From NCBI GenBank assembly GCA_009392775.1, contig VFFT01000132.1, forward strand, positions 1 through 5,713: a stretch of DNA of 5,713 nucleotides. Reading direction: 5' to 3'. The translations under genes were made by a program, and so were the position numbers. The first letter of the stretch is position 1; every line of letters starts with the position of its first letter. Shown piece after piece: positions 4,822 to 5,713 of the stretch. The notes under the pieces are model-generated. The model was not told the DNA's origin. It made no database searches and saw only the letters and a program-made list of their open reading frames with translations. The DNA comes from SAR202 cluster bacterium. GTDB lineage: Bacteria > Chloroflexota > Dehalococcoidia > UBA3495.

Positions 4822-5334
4822 ATGGATTTAAAAAGCCATATCCGCGATATACCAGATTTCCCGTCACCCGGGATATTGTTTCGAGATATCACTCCCCTGA
4901 TTGGAATGCCGGATGCATTCAAGTATGTAATAGACAATATAATGGACCATTACCCGTCGGATGAATTTGACTGCATAGTAGGAATAGAGTCCAGAGGCTT
5001 CTTACTGGGGGCCCCTATAGCGTATCTAATGCAGAAACCGCTAGTCTTGGTACGTAAACAAGGTAAACTGCCTTACGATACGATATCGGTTGAGTATTCG
5101 TTGGAATATGGTTCTAATATTATGGAGATACATGTAGGGGATATTGCAGAGGGCTCCCGCGTTCTGGTAGTCGATGATTTATTAGCTACTGGGGGAACTT
5201 TAAAGGCTGCTGCCGAACTTGTTGAAAAATGTGGAGCTACTGTAGTCGGTATGGGTTTGGTTATCGAGCTCAATGGTTTAGGCGGTAGAGGTCTGTTGGA
5301 TAAGTACAACTTGTACTCGTTAGTACAATACTAA
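4822..5334 (+). CDS. apt: Adenine phosphoribosyltransferase
   Basis: Apt salvages adenine by joining it to PRPP, giving AMP and pyrophosphate in the cytoplasm. The product is 170 residues, the same as B. subtilis Apt. It shows the Apt N-terminus DIPDFPSPGILFRDITPL (about 9-26), GIESRGFLLGAPIA (54-67), RKQGKLP (78-84), EYSLEYG (91-97) and the PRPP-binding loop VLVVDDLLATGGT (114-126) with its acidic pair. It ends LYSLVQY like the family. I choose the ATG at 4822 because MDLK aligns with other Apt proteins and AAGTGAG lies 11 bases upstream. A GTG at 4810 would add four residues and has no better site. It is divergent from the tRNA-tuf operon and is followed 73 bp later by a hydrolase gene, with no clear terminator between them. 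Confidence 0.96.
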   Translation: MDLKSHIRDIPDFPSPGILFRDITPLIGMPDAFKYVIDNIMDHYPSDEFDCIVGIESRGFLLGAPIAYLMQKPLVLVRKQGKLPYDTISVEYSLEYGSNIMEIHVGDIAEGSRVLVVDDLLATGGTLKAAAELVEKCGATVVGMGLVIELNGLGGRGLLDKYNLYSLVQY

Positions 5335-5407
5335 TTGTTGATACCATCGTATCGAGATAACGTAGGTTTGGATATAGAAGACGGAGTAGTTGGAAAAGGA
5401 GGATCTA

Positions 5408-5713
5408 ATGGCAGAGAAAGGTAAAATAGGTAATGTAGATCTTACGGCGGTTATAGATATGGTGCCTCCGGCACGGACTCCATCTGCAATGTTTCCGGAT
5501 GTAGCAGATTCAGCCTGGGAATCTTATAAAGACACTTTGGAAGATGGGCAGTTGCAGTTGTATTACGGGGTTATTGTTCTGCAAATGGATGGAGCTACAA
5601 TATTGGTAGACACGGGAATGGGACCTGGCCCTCATCCTGATAGGGGTAATTTAACCGGTAATCTATATGAATTGGTCAGCGACGTGCTGGCTCCTCCTGA
5701 TAACACCACTAAT
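5408..5713 (+). CDS. Probable MBL-fold metallo-hydrolase, 5' part only
   Basis: The first 102 residues of a protein continuing past the window. ATG at 5408 follows a perfect AAGGAGG at 5-base spacing. Visible features are a short polar N-terminus, the segment PSAMFPDVADSAWESY (about 25-40), and a hydrophobic strand leading into ATILVDTGMGPGPHPD (about 66-81). The strand-to-(V/I)DTG pattern is the first conserved element of metallo-beta-lactamase-fold hydrolases. The metal-binding HxHxDH motif that would prove activity lies beyond the window. The FPD...W arrangement resembles a group of MBL proteins I associate with marine Chloroflexota, by memory only. Substrate is unknown. The 73-bp gap after apt has only a 5-bp hairpin (GATAC/GTATC near 5339-5352), so co-transcription with apt is plausible. 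Confidence 0.75.
   Translation, partial: MAEKGKIGNVDLTAVIDMVPPARTPSAMFPDVADSAWESYKDTLEDGQLQLYYGVIVLQMDGATILVDTGMGPGPHPDRGNLTGNLYELVSDVLAPPDNTTN

Noticed and set aside
5073..5309. Minus-strand open frame of 78 codons opposite apt
   Set aside because: Lies wholly within the well-supported apt gene on the other strand and resembles no family.

Overview
This is a bacterial chromosome segment made of two divergent transcription units. The minus-strand unit (about 4629 down to 1, leaving the window) is an intact translation and transcription operon. In transcription order it holds tRNA-Thr(TGT), tRNA-Tyr(GTA), tRNA-Thr(GGT), tuf (EF-Tu), rpmG (L33), secE, nusG, rplK (L11), rplA (L1), a regulatory leader, and rplJ (L10, cut by the window edge). 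The plus-strand unit (from about 4711 to the end) holds apt (adenine phosphoribosyltransferase) and the first 102 codons of a probable metallo-beta-lactamase-fold hydrolase.

Organism: the bacterial tuf-secE-nusG-rplKAJ order, zinc-ribbon L33 and bacterial promoters leave no doubt about the domain. The phylum is inference from remembered family features. The switch I sequence of EF-Tu, the long glycine/alanine/glutamate tail of L10, the LGRRG variant in L1 and the W-and-FPD-rich N-terminus of the hydrolase all fit Chloroflexota, perhaps the Dehalococcoidia/SAR202 side. Confidence in that placement is only moderate. Gene density is high and most intra-operon gaps are under 80 bp.

Regulation is the richest part of the window. 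Between the two units lies a region of about 270 bp with a near-consensus sigma70-type promoter for the tRNA/tuf operon (TTGACT, 17 bp, TATAAT), a structured leader with an 11-bp hairpin and a U-tract, and a second, weaker promoter facing apt. Several short palindromes lie between or over the promoters. Inside the operon, the 178 bp between rplA and rplJ contain a recognisable L10-binding leader followed by an intrinsic terminator just upstream of rplJ. This is the expected layout for autogenous attenuation of rplJL by the L10-L7/L12 complex. rplJ itself starts with TTG behind a perfect Shine-Dalgarno sequence.

The minus-strand genes act together. EF-Tu delivers aminoacyl-tRNA (three of the tRNAs are made in the same transcript), L11, L1, L10 and L33 build the large subunit around the factor-binding stalk, NusG couples polymerase and ribosome, and SecE is part of the translocon. 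The window shows no mobile element, CRISPR array or obvious defence system. The points of interest are RNA-level regulation, the tRNA-tuf linkage and the small rpmG gene nested in a longer secE reading frame.
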